From: Planococcus sp. (in: firmicutes)
GTDB taxonomy: Bacteria; Bacillota; Bacilli; Bacillales_A; Planococcaceae
Direction: 5' to 3'
Length of the DNA: 5,403 bases
Assembly (NCBI GenBank): GCA_030147455.1
Contig: JASKZU010000191.1
Span: 1-5,403 of the forward strand
Below are positions 1-5,403 of the stretch, one piece after another. Under the pieces are notes generated by a model, which made no database searches, was not told where the DNA came from, and worked only from the letters and a program-made list of their open reading frames with translations. The position numbers and the translations under genes were made by a program. Within the stretch, counting starts at the first letter, position 1. Every line of letters starts with the position of its first letter.

Positions 1-713
1 GGCACCACGCCGGCCAGGCAGCTAACGAGCGCAGAAGCGGTCATGGCTGTGCCGCAAGCATTCGTAAAACCGACGCCCCGTTCATACGTACGGACAAAGA
101 TGCCTTCTTCAAGCGGAGTCGCATAGCTTAAATTGACGCCGTCCGAAAAATAAGGATTGTCGCTGCTATTAAAATAAGCAGCCCACTTCTCCTGATGGGC
201 CTTCATGTTCTGCATATCAGCATCTACAAGTCCGATTAAATGGGGGTTCGGCACCGCCACAGCTGTAAACGGGATGTCTGCATCAACAAACGGCAATGGT
301 TCATGCCGCCATTCGCTATGCGCTTCCCAAGTCATTGGCAAATCGGTCAATTCAAATGAGACAGGCGATATTTCGACGCTGTACATGGCGACCCCATCAC
401 TGGTTTCAGGCTGTTTTTGAACAGCCAAGTCCGCCTTCATCGTCTCGATTATGGCATGGTCTATACCATCGCGTTCGCAAACAAAACGCGCGACGCATCG
501 CAGCCCATTTCCACACATGGAGGCTTCGGAACCGTCTGTATTAAAAACACGCATTTTGGCTGCACAGCGATCGGACGGGGAAACCGTCAGCAAACCGTCC
601 ACTCCGTCATCAAGCTTCGCCAATTGCTGCGCCATTTCCGCAAAATCCGCTCGCTCTTCTCCTTCATACAAGAAAAACGTATTCATCGAACCATGTACTT
701 TTATCAATTCCAT
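1..713 (-). CDS. dapF: Diaminopimelate epimerase-like protein, C-terminus cut off by window edge
   Basis: Cofactor-independent racemase of the DapF fold. The family converts LL- to meso-diaminopimelate in cytosolic lysine/DAP synthesis, using two cysteines as the acid/base pair. The first 237 residues are visible. The first catalytic Cys is C67 in MCGNGLRC (after FNTDGSEAS), and the second is C220 in NACGTA. The residues known to contact substrate in the family all have counterparts: N11, N58, N156 (VPNPHL), N194 (VNLSY), E211 and R212 (YERGVG). Departures from the textbook motifs are HGSMNTF for HGLGNDF and ERGVGFT for ERGxGET, so a related amino-acid racemase cannot be fully excluded. The ATG at 713 is preceded by AGGGAG (722-727) at 8 bases, and the HG..N motif begins seven residues in. 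The start lies 23 bases after the murG stop on the same strand, suggesting one transcript. A typical member has roughly 40-90 further residues beyond the left edge. Confidence 0.85.
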   Translation of the reverse strand, partial: MELIKVHGSMNTFFLYEGEERADFAEMAQQLAKLDDGVDGLLTVSPSDRCAAKMRVFNTDGSEASMCGNGLRCVARFVCERDGIDHAIIETMKADLAVQKQPETSDGVAMYSVEISPVSFELTDLPMTWEAHSEWRHEPLPFVDADIPFTAVAVPNPHLIGLVDADMQNMKAHQEKWAAYFNSSDNPYFSDGVNLSYATPLEEGIFVRTYERGVGFTNACGTAMTASALVSCLAGVV

Positions 714-721
714 CTCCACAA

Positions 722-727
722 CTCCCT
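722..727 (-). promoter_or_regulatory. Ribosome binding site of dapF
   Basis: AGGGAG on the minus strand lies 8 bases before the ATG at 713, inside the short murG-dapF gap. It supports this start. No promoter or terminator is visible in the 23-base gap. Confidence 0.65.
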
Positions 728-736
728 GTAGTTGGT

Positions 737-1813
737 TTACTTGGTATGCGCAGCGACCAGCTTCGCCATTTCATAAGCAGTTTTCGGCGGCTCTGCATCT
801 GTCATCGCTTGAATCAGTTGCTCTTCTTCCCCTTCGAGCTTACGGATCGCCTCCATAAAGCTTGCCGGTGTCAGCTGTTCTTCTTCAAGCACATGAGCGA
901 ATCCTTGTTTTTCGAACAAATTGGCATTCAATATTTGGTCTCCGCGGCTTTTTTGTTTGGATAGCGGCACAAGCAACATCGGCTTTTTCAGTGCCAGGAA
1001 TTCAAAAATGGAATTCGAGCCTGCACGTGATACGACTAAATCAGTTAAATGAAGCAAATGGGACAATTCATGCGTCACGTATTCAAACTGACGGTATTGG
1101 GGATGGTCATTGAGCTTTTCATCAGCATTGCCTTTACCGCACAAATGGATGATGTTATAGCGTTCTACCAGTTTGTCCAGATTTTCGCGGACCGCTTCGT
1201 TGATCAGCGCCGACCCTTGGCTTCCGCCCATCACTAGCAGCACTTTATAGCTATTGTCGAAATGGCATAATTCACGGCCTGTAGCTGCAGAACCGTCGAG
1301 CAATTCACTTCGGATAACCGACCCGGTGCATGTTGATTTTTCCTTCGGCACGTAGCGCAGAGTTTCTTTAAAGACCGTAAAAATATGGTCGGCGAACGGC
1401 AGCGCCAATTTATTGGCAAGGCCTGGCGTTACATCGGATTCGTGAATGATAACTGGAACCCCCATCAAACGCCCAGCCATCGCAACCGGCACTGAAACAA
1501 ATCCGCCTTTGGAGAAAATGGCGACTGGCTTCGTCTTCCGGATGATATTCATCGCTTGCGTAAGCCCTGCTCCGACGCGAAACGGATCGGTGAAATTCTT
1601 CATGGAAAAATAGCGGCGCAGTTTGCCGCTTTCAATAGCATGATAAGGAACTTCTGGATAGGATTCCCGGATCAATTCACTTTCGATGCCTGTTTTTGAG
1701 CCGATATATTCTACGTGAAAACCCAGTTTCTCGAGTTCGGGCAGAATGGCTTGATTTAGTGAAACGTGGCCTGCTGTTCCGCCGCCCGTTAAAATGATTG
1801 TTTTGTTTTCCAT
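737..1813 (-). CDS. murG: UDP-GlcNAc:lipid I N-acetylglucosaminyltransferase MurG
   Basis: GT28-family glycosyltransferase. It transfers GlcNAc from UDP-GlcNAc to undecaprenyl-PP-MurNAc-pentapeptide (lipid I), making lipid II at the inner face of the cytoplasmic membrane. At 358 residues it has the normal family length. The N-terminal acceptor domain carries the glycine-rich loop TGGGTAGHVS (9-18, with H16) and FSKGGFVSVP (100-109). The C-terminal donor domain carries GGSQGS (196-201), SRAGSNSIFEF (262-272, with the conserved Glu) and GDQILNA (291-297). It resembles staphylococcal MurG as I recall it (SGKLRRY, FSKGGFVSVPV, SRAGSN, SRGDQI). HESD at 124-127 replaces the HEQN seen in Proteobacterial and Bacillus subtilis MurG. 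The gene is first in a probable two-gene operon with dapF and is not surrounded by other division and cell-wall (dcw) genes here. An AGGAGT lies 12 bases before the ATG, a slightly long spacing, but the G-loop begins at residue 9, so no later start is possible. Confidence 0.93.
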   Translation of the reverse strand: MENKTIILTGGGTAGHVSLNQAILPELEKLGFHVEYIGSKTGIESELIRESYPEVPYHAIESGKLRRYFSMKNFTDPFRVGAGLTQAMNIIRKTKPVAIFSKGGFVSVPVAMAGRLMGVPVIIHESDVTPGLANKLALPFADHIFTVFKETLRYVPKEKSTCTGSVIRSELLDGSAATGRELCHFDNSYKVLLVMGGSQGSALINEAVRENLDKLVERYNIIHLCGKGNADEKLNDHPQYRQFEYVTHELSHLLHLTDLVVSRAGSNSIFEFLALKKPMLLVPLSKQKSRGDQILNANLFEKQGFAHVLEEEQLTPASFMEAIRKLEGEEEQLIQAMTDAEPPKTAYEMAKLVAAHTK

Positions 1814-1825
1814 CGGTTGTTCTAC

Positions 1826-1831
1826 ACTCCT
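1826..1831 (-). promoter_or_regulatory. Ribosome binding site of murG
   Basis: AGGAGT on the minus strand lies 12 bases before the ATG at 1813. The spacing is longer than the usual 7-9, but it is the only purine-rich match nearby. Confidence 0.5.
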
Positions 1832-1874
1832 GTTTTTATACGCGCAAGCCTATCGGCATTTGGCAGCGTTTCTG

Positions 1875-1883
1875 TGATATACT
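1875..1883 (+). promoter_or_regulatory. Candidate extended -10 promoter for the MATE gene
   Basis: TGATATACT on the plus strand fits the extended -10 form TGnTATAAT with one mismatch in the hexamer (TATACT, 1878-1883). There is no convincing -35 at 16-18 bases. A TTGGCA at 1860-1865 is too close, with a 12-base spacer. Transcription would start near 1890, about 35 bases before the gene. This -10 overlaps the minus-strand -10 candidate at 1876-1881. Confidence 0.35.
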
Positions 1884-1903
1884 CGTCTTATTTGATAGTG
1901 CAA
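1876..1903 (-). promoter_or_regulatory. Candidate sigma-A promoter for murG-dapF
   Basis: On the minus strand, TTGCAC (1898-1903) is followed after 16 bases by TATATC (1876-1881). Transcription would begin near 1869 and give a leader of about 55 bases before murG. The match to TTGACA/TATAAT is partial, so this is an inference from motif and position. Confidence 0.35.
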
Positions 1904-1910
1904 CTGTATT

Positions 1911-1916
1911 GGGAGG
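1911..1916 (+). promoter_or_regulatory. Ribosome binding site that sets the MATE start
   Basis: GGGAGG lies 8 bases before the ATG at 1925. It decides in favour of this start over the in-frame TTG at 1817, which would add 36 residues unlike any MATE N-terminus. Confidence 0.75.
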
Positions 1917-1924
1917 CTGGACAC

Positions 1925-3274
1925 ATGTACGAAACCGCAACAACAAGAGAAAAACTGGCGCTTTTACTGAAAATCGTCGTTCCGATTTTCATCACTCAAG
2001 TCGCTATGTATATGGTGACTTTTTTCGACATTTATATGACCTCCCGCTACGGGACAGAAGACTTGGCCGGCGTTTCCATCGGCTCTTCTTTTTGGGTGCC
2101 TGTTTATATTGGACTGGCCGGCATTCTGATGTCCATTACACCAATTGTAGCACAATTGATGGGAGCCAAGAAAAGAGACGGCGTAAAAGATGCTGTGCAG
2201 CAAGGAATGTACCTCGCCGTCATTCTTGCTTCTATCGTCTTCGCCTTTTTTTATTTCGGCATCGATTGGCTTCTAGGATTCATGGATTTAGACCCGGCTG
2301 TCAACGAAGTGGCAGGGCGCTATATTTTTGCGATGAGCCTCGGCTTGATTCCGCTGTTTGTCTATAATGCCCTGCGTTCTTATATCGACGCACTTGGCGC
2401 GACCAGGGTGACGATGTTCATTACGCTGCTGTCAGCTCCCATCAATGTATTTTTCAACTACTTGCTGATCTTCGGCAATTTTGGCTTTCCGGAAATGGGC
2501 GGGCCGGGCGCAGGCATGGCTTCTGCCATTACGTATTGGCTGGTGCTTGCCATCGCCGCATTCATCATCCATACGAACCAGCCGTTCAAGTCATATGATA
2601 TCTTCCGGCGCTGGCCGCGCATTTCACTCAAGCGCTGGCGGGAAATCAGCGGCATCGGGGTGCCGATCGGCATTTCTATTTTTGCGGAAACGAGCATTTT
2701 TTCGGCGGTTACGTTTATGATGTCTGTCTATGGCACTATCACGATCGCTGCCCACCAAATCGCTTTGAATTTTGCTTCTCTTCTGTATATGCTGCCGCTC
2801 AGCATCTCGATGGGTGCAACGATCCTCGTCGGGTTTGAAATCGGGGCGAAACGGCTGCCGGATGCCAAACGCTATAGCTGGCTTGGCGTAGCAGCTGCCG
2901 TCAGCCTCAGTCTCATATCGTCAGGCATCCTGTACTTTCTGCGGGAGCCAATCGCGTCGCTTTACTCATCAGATCCGGCCGTGATCGCACTGGCCGTACA
3001 GTTCCTGATTTTTGCCGCGTTGTTTCAAGTTTCGGACGCTGTCCAGGCACCTGTTCAAGGTGCACTGCGCGGCTATAAAGATGTTAATATCACATTTGTT
3101 ATGGCGCTTATCTCGTACTGGGTAATCGGATTGCCTGCAGGCTATTTGTTCGCTACCTACACAGATCTCGGTGCATTCGGCTATTGGGTCGGGTTGATTG
3201 CCGGCTTGACTGCCGGAGCGGTTACGTTATCCATTCGATTGCTGGTCATACAAAAAAAACTTGCCGCTCAATGA
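1925..3274 (+). CDS. MATE-family multidrug/cation antiporter (NorM/YojI-like)
   Basis: A 449-residue polytopic membrane protein of typical MATE length, expected to form 12 transmembrane helices in two six-helix halves. The family exports cationic drugs or metabolites from the cell in exchange for Na+ or H+. Residues seen: D35 (TFFDIYM) in helix 1, E255 (IFAETSIF) in helix 7 and D371 (QVSDAVQ) in helix 10. These fall at almost exactly the places of the three acidic cation-site residues of Vibrio cholerae NorM (D36, E255, D371), so the pump should be active and probably Na+-coupled. The repeat signature PINVFFNYLLIFG (172-184), followed by MGGPGAG, closes the first half. The gene stands alone. 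It is divergent from murG and convergent with the 79-residue gene, whose stop it overlaps by 7 bases. Its last residues, KKLAAQ, are encoded by the left arm of the terminator hairpin. The substrate cannot be told from sequence. Confidence 0.93.
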   Translation: MYETATTREKLALLLKIVVPIFITQVAMYMVTFFDIYMTSRYGTEDLAGVSIGSSFWVPVYIGLAGILMSITPIVAQLMGAKKRDGVKDAVQQGMYLAVILASIVFAFFYFGIDWLLGFMDLDPAVNEVAGRYIFAMSLGLIPLFVYNALRSYIDALGATRVTMFITLLSAPINVFFNYLLIFGNFGFPEMGGPGAGMASAITYWLVLAIAAFIIHTNQPFKSYDIFRRWPRISLKRWREISGIGVPIGISIFAETSIFSAVTFMMSVYGTITIAAHQIALNFASLLYMLPLSISMGATILVGFEIGAKRLPDAKRYSWLGVAAAVSLSLISSGILYFLREPIASLYSSDPAVIALAVQFLIFAALFQVSDAVQAPVQGALRGYKDVNITFVMALISYWVIGLPAGYLFATYTDLGAFGYWVGLIAGLTAGAVTLSIRLLVIQKKLAAQ

Positions 3275-3290
3275 GCGGCAAGTTTTTTGT
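3252..3290. terminator. Bidirectional intrinsic terminator between convergent genes
   Basis: A perfect 10-base-pair stem, CTTGCCGCTC (3260-3269) with GAGCGGCAAG (3273-3282), closes a three-base AAT loop. It is flanked by eight As (3252-3259) on the left and six Ts (3283-3288) on the right. It therefore has a GC-rich hairpin plus U-tract in both directions and should end both the plus-strand MATE transcript and the minus-strand GTPase/79-residue-gene transcript. Both stop codons lie inside it: TGA at 3272-3274 (+) and TGA at 3270-3268 (-). Confidence 0.92.
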
Positions 3291-3507
3291 ATAGCTGAAC
3301 CAGCGCTTGTTTGTCGGATTCGGAAAGGTTGGATTCTTCAATCCGCCGGACGGCAAGCTCAAATTTTTCCTGGATCGAAAGACGAACACGCGGATGCGTC
3401 AATTCGTCGCGCAGTTCCACCAGTATGCTTTTTTCCATTTCGGATTGCGTTGTGATGCGCTGTATGCTTTGACGGTCGGGCCATAGCTGTTTATAAGCTT
3501 CGATCAT
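3268..3507 (-). CDS. 79-residue protein of unknown function, coupled to the COG0523 GTPase
   Basis: I do not recognise this family. The protein is short, hydrophilic and charged, with no signal peptide, membrane segment or Cys/His metal motif. From about residue 43 onward (SIQEKFELAVRRIEES, then SESDKQALVQLYKK) it looks mostly alpha-helical. It is probably a real gene. Its ATG overlaps the stop of the upstream GTPase in an ATGA (3504-3507), with AGGTGG (3515-3520) 7 bases before the start. Its stop falls in the shared terminator, closing the transcription unit. The ATGA overlap suggests translational coupling and production alongside the GTPase, so a role linked to metal handling is possible but only inferred. 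The C-terminal KKLAAH is encoded by the terminator's right arm and is probably not functionally selected. Confidence 0.7.
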   Translation of the reverse strand: MIEAYKQLWPDRQSIQRITTQSEMEKSILVELRDELTHPRVRLSIQEKFELAVRRIEESNLSESDKQALVQLYKKLAAH

Positions 3508-4385
3508 GGCACATCCACCTGCTCCAGGTTTTCACCGATGACCACCACTTGGTTGCGCAGCTTCATGTATTCCGGCAGCCATTGTACCATGCCATAAGCA
3601 TACTGAACCGAGTGCGGATAGCTCTGGCCGGCCAATGTGACATAACCCTTGATTCGGTAGACAGTGTCCGGCAGATTGCGCAGCCAGTCGTCAAACCGAT
3701 CCCGTTCGACCGGCTCGTCGAAGTGGAGAATTTTTGTCTGGAGTTTCAACTTCGAAATCGGCGCTTTTTTCACTTCACCCCGTGCCGTGTGGTTCATGCC
3801 TTCCAGCAGCTGAAGCGGAATCTTCGCCTGCACTGTTTGCACGATGCGGGCTTTAGGATTAAGCTGCTGCAGTTCGAATATCACTTGGCTTTGTTCACCG
3901 TCGCTCAGCAAATCCGATTTGTTCGCCAACAGCAGATCAGCATGGCGGATTTGTTCGATAAACAACGAGCGGACTTGCGGCGAAAGCTGGTCGCGTTCTA
4001 GAAAGCGCTTGCTGTCTGCCACGGTCACAATGCCGCGAAAGTTCAATTGCTCGGCAAACAGCGGCGAGAAAATAGCATCCAATGCTTCGACCGGATGGGC
4101 TGCGCCAGTCGTCTCAATCAGCAACACGTCGAATTCTGATTCGGCGAGAAGGGTCTGGATTTGCGCTTCGGATTTTTCCGAGCCGCTGCAGCAAATGCAG
4201 CCGTCCAATATTTCCTTTAACGGCACGCCGTCTCCCACTTCTTCAGAATCAAAGTTCATGGAGCCTAGTTCGTTCATGAAAATTGCCGGCTTTAATCCTT
4301 TTTGCTTGAACTCCATAATCATTTTTTTCAGCAGCGTTGTTTTCCCGCTTCCGAGAAACCCGCTGAACAAATATACATCTACCAT
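3504..4385 (-). CDS. COG0523 / CobW-type metallochaperone GTPase (G3E family)
   Basis: A cytosolic P-loop GTPase of the CobW/YjiA/YciC/ZNG1 family, whose members bind Zn2+, Co2+ or Ni2+ and deliver metal to client enzymes. In order: Walker A GFLGSGKTT (9-17); NELG at 38-41 (usually NEFG); the diagnostic metal site CICC (C63, C65, C66); Walker B region ETTGAAHP (91-98); VADS with D124; guanine-specificity NKSD (155-158); then a C-terminal CobW_C-like domain (about 215-285, starting KILHFDEP). At 293 residues it is on the short side and lacks the His-rich linker of many homologues. The ATG at 4385 follows AAAGGGTGAG (4389-4398), and Walker A starts at residue 9. The next gene overlaps by 4 bases. 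No Zur-type palindrome is visible upstream, so regulation by zinc is not supported here and the metal is undetermined. Confidence 0.9.
   Translation of the reverse strand: MVDVYLFSGFLGSGKTTLLKKMIMEFKQKGLKPAIFMNELGSMNFDSEEVGDGVPLKEILDGCICCSGSEKSEAQIQTLLAESEFDVLLIETTGAAHPVEALDAIFSPLFAEQLNFRGIVTVADSKRFLERDQLSPQVRSLFIEQIRHADLLLANKSDLLSDGEQSQVIFELQQLNPKARIVQTVQAKIPLQLLEGMNHTARGEVKKAPISKLKLQTKILHFDEPVERDRFDDWLRNLPDTVYRIKGYVTLAGQSYPHSVQYAYGMVQWLPEYMKLRNQVVVIGENLEQVDVP
3515..3520 (-). promoter_or_regulatory. Internal ribosome binding site for the 79-residue gene
   Basis: AGGTGG on the minus strand sits within the last codons of the GTPase gene, 7 bases before the overlapping ATG at 3507. It supports both the start and coupled translation. 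Confidence 0.6.
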
Positions 4386-4413
4386 CGACTCACCCTTTCT
4401 CTCTCCGTGATGA

Positions 4414-4441
4414 GAAAAGGCCCGCAGATGCGGACCTTTTC
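4414..4441 (-). terminator. Intrinsic terminator after the S41 protease gene
   Basis: Read on the minus strand, GAAAAGGTCCGC and GCGGGCCTTTTC form a 12-base-pair stem including one U-G wobble (positions 4434 and 4421), with a four-base loop (4426-4429). It lies 6 bases after the protease TAA and ends in a CCTTTTCTC run. On the plus strand the wobble becomes an A-C mismatch, so the structure favours minus-strand termination. The U-run is short and partly inside the stem, so read-through into the GTPase gene is plausible. Confidence 0.75.
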
Positions 4442-4447
4442 AGTTTG

Positions 4448-5403
4448 TTACTCTTCAGTTTCAGTTTCGGCTTCCTCATCGGCAGCTTCGGCTTCAGTTG
4501 CTTTGTCATCCACCGACAATCCTGCCTGCTCGGACACTATGCGTGTTGCTGCTTCAAGCTGTGGATCTTCCGTGCGGATTTTCTCGCGCAGTGCATCCAT
4601 GACCGCATACGTCGTGTCTTCAGTCAAAATGCCGTCCGCTTCGAGTTCATTGTCTTCCTGGAACTCTGTAACAGCCTGTTCCATTTCGTCTTCAAATACG
4701 CCGTCGACATCGCCGACATCATAGCCGAGCGCATCCAGCATTTTTTCTGCCGTCTGCACTTGTTCGGAAATAGTGCCGTTCTTCAGTTCGACTGTCGCAT
4801 CCAAAAATGGCAGTGAAGCATATTCCGGATAAGCTACTTCTTCGTCAGGCTCGATGCCTTTTTCGTGGATCCAGTTGCCATCCGGCGTCAGCCATTTGGC
4901 CGTGGTGAACTTCAAGTTCGATCCATCTGCCAGGTCATTGGCCGTCTGCACGGTACCTTTGCCGAATGTTTTTTCACCGACTAATGTAACACCTGCAGAT
5001 TCGCTCATCGCCCCTGCCAAAATCTCAGATGCCGATGCGCTGCCTCCATCGATCAAAAGCGTCACTGGTATGTCCAGCTTTTCAACATTTGTCGCCAAGT
5101 ATATTTCCGGTTCTTCGCCTTTTGCCTGAACCTCAAACATCGGTTCGCCTTCCGGGATAAAGAGGTTGGAAATATCGAGTGCCGTATTCAGCAAGCCGCC
5201 TGGGTTTTGCCGCACATCAAGAACAGCCACTTCCATTCCCTCTTCTTCCATTTCTGCAATAGCTTCCAGCAATTCATTGTACGTGTTTTCAGAAAAGCTC
5301 GTAATGTTGATATGTGCAACCTGGTCATTGACCATCTCTGCATATACCGTCTCGATCGGGATTTCATCGCGGACGATCGTGATCTCAATCGGGTCGGCAG
5401 CTT
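4448..5403 (-). CDS. ctpA: CtpA-like carboxyl-terminal processing protease (S41), N-terminus outside window
   Basis: A serine protease with a Ser/Lys dyad. Family members are normally secreted or membrane-anchored, with a PDZ domain that recognises substrate C-termini. The reading frame is open from the right edge (317 residues visible), so the Met codon at 5335 is internal. The visible part begins at the end of the PDZ domain (IEITIVRDEIP). The protease core follows: DVRQNPGGLL, nucleophile Ser in GGSASASEI (codon 5033-5035), then Lys and Gln in FGKGTVQ, 25 and 29 residues after the Ser, the same spacing as in E. coli Prc (S430/K455/Q459). A peptidoglycan-binding_1 domain spans about 4580-4768 (AEKMLDALGYDVGDVDGVF, AVTEFQ, DGILTEDT), as in B. 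subtilis CtpA. The protein ends in a strongly acidic Glu/Ala/Thr tail. The peptidoglycan-binding domain points to action at the cell wall. The missing N-terminus would hold the signal or membrane segment and most of the PDZ domain. Confidence 0.92.
   Translation of the reverse strand, partial: AADPIEITIVRDEIPIETVYAEMVNDQVAHINITSFSENTYNELLEAIAEMEEEGMEVAVLDVRQNPGGLLNTALDISNLFIPEGEPMFEVQAKGEEPEIYLATNVEKLDIPVTLLIDGGSASASEILAGAMSESAGVTLVGEKTFGKGTVQTANDLADGSNLKFTTAKWLTPDGNWIHEKGIEPDEEVAYPEYASLPFLDATVELKNGTISEQVQTAEKMLDALGYDVGDVDGVFEDEMEQAVTEFQEDNELEADGILTEDTTYAVMDALREKIRTEDPQLEAATRIVSEQAGLSVDDKATEAEAADEEAETETEE
4451..4495 (-). repeat. Low-complexity acidic tail of the S41 protease
   Basis: The last 15 residues are only Glu, Ala, Thr and Asp, encoded by a degenerate run of GAA/GCC/ACT-type codons with near-repeats such as GAAACTGAAACTGAAGAG. 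It is probably a disordered tail. Such runs can change length by replication slippage. Confidence 0.55.

Noticed and set aside
205..858. Overlapping plus-strand open frames across dapF and the murG 3' end
   Set aside because: They are antisense to well-supported genes, have Ser/Arg/His-rich compositions typical of shadow frames, overlap each other and lack clear ribosome binding sites.
1817..1924. In-frame TTG start at 1817 that would lengthen the MATE protein by 36 residues
   Set aside because: It has no suitable ribosome binding site, it would cover the candidate promoters, and the ATG at 1925 has GGGAGG at 8 bases and gives the family's usual length and D35 position.
3549..4410. Plus-strand open frames of 150 and 188 codons opposite the GTPase gene
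   Set aside because: They are antisense shadows of a GTPase with every family motif intact. Neither translation shows a recognisable domain.
4386..4447. Zur-type operator or metal riboswitch upstream of the COG0523 GTPase
   Set aside because: The 62-base gap holds only the terminator hairpin and the ribosome binding site. No AT-rich inverted repeat of the Zur type and no conserved riboswitch layout is visible.
4302..5129. Plus-strand open frames opposite the S41 protease, including a Ser-rich one of 140 codons
   Set aside because: The serine-rich composition is the reverse reading of the Glu/Ala/Thr codon run in the protease tail. No ribosome binding site or domain is seen.
1..5403. Mobile element, CRISPR, phage, toxin-antitoxin or defence system
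   Set aside because: Every stretch over about 110 bases is accounted for by housekeeping-type genes. There are no transposase or integrase motifs, spaced repeats, terminal inverted repeats, tRNA genes or composition breaks that I can see.

Overview
The window looks like ordinary chromosomal sequence from a low-to-mid GC Gram-positive bacterium of the Bacillales, with base composition close to half G+C. The MurG resembles the staphylococcal/Listeria type more than the Proteobacterial type. Strong AGG-rich ribosome binding sites, a CtpA-type S41 protease with a C-terminal peptidoglycan-binding domain and a NorM/YojI-like MATE pump also fit this group. A member of the Planococcaceae (such as Planococcus) is my best guess, from remembered family resemblance and not from any search.

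Layout, left to right. (1) Minus-strand pair murG -> dapF: a complete MurG glycosyltransferase gene (737-1813) is followed after 23 bases by a diaminopimelate epimerase-like gene that runs off the left edge (1-713). (2) A 111-base divergent intergenic region (1814-1924) holds two candidate promoters facing opposite ways whose -10 elements overlap. (3) A plus-strand MATE-family efflux pump (1925-3274) retains all three cation-site acidic residues. (4) A bidirectional hairpin terminator (about 3252-3290) contains the stop codons of both converging genes. (5) A minus-strand pair: a COG0523/CobW-type metallochaperone GTPase (3504-4385), with a 79-residue protein of unknown function (3268-3507) overlapping its stop by an ATGA. 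(6) A hairpin terminator (4414-4441), then the C-terminal two-thirds or so of a CtpA-like carboxyl-terminal processing protease (4448-5403) entering from the right edge.

Functionally, the left operon joins a peptidoglycan lipid II glycosyltransferase to an amino-acid epimerase of the lysine/DAP pathway. The right block is a cell-envelope protease followed by a metal-handling GTPase. The MATE pump stands alone. I see no RNA genes, CRISPR arrays, insertion sequences, prophage parts or defence genes, and nothing that amounts to a new multi-gene system. The most unusual structure is the terminator at 3252-3290. Its two arms each encode the end of a different protein, so two unrelated proteins end in almost the same residues (KKLAAQ and KKLAAH).
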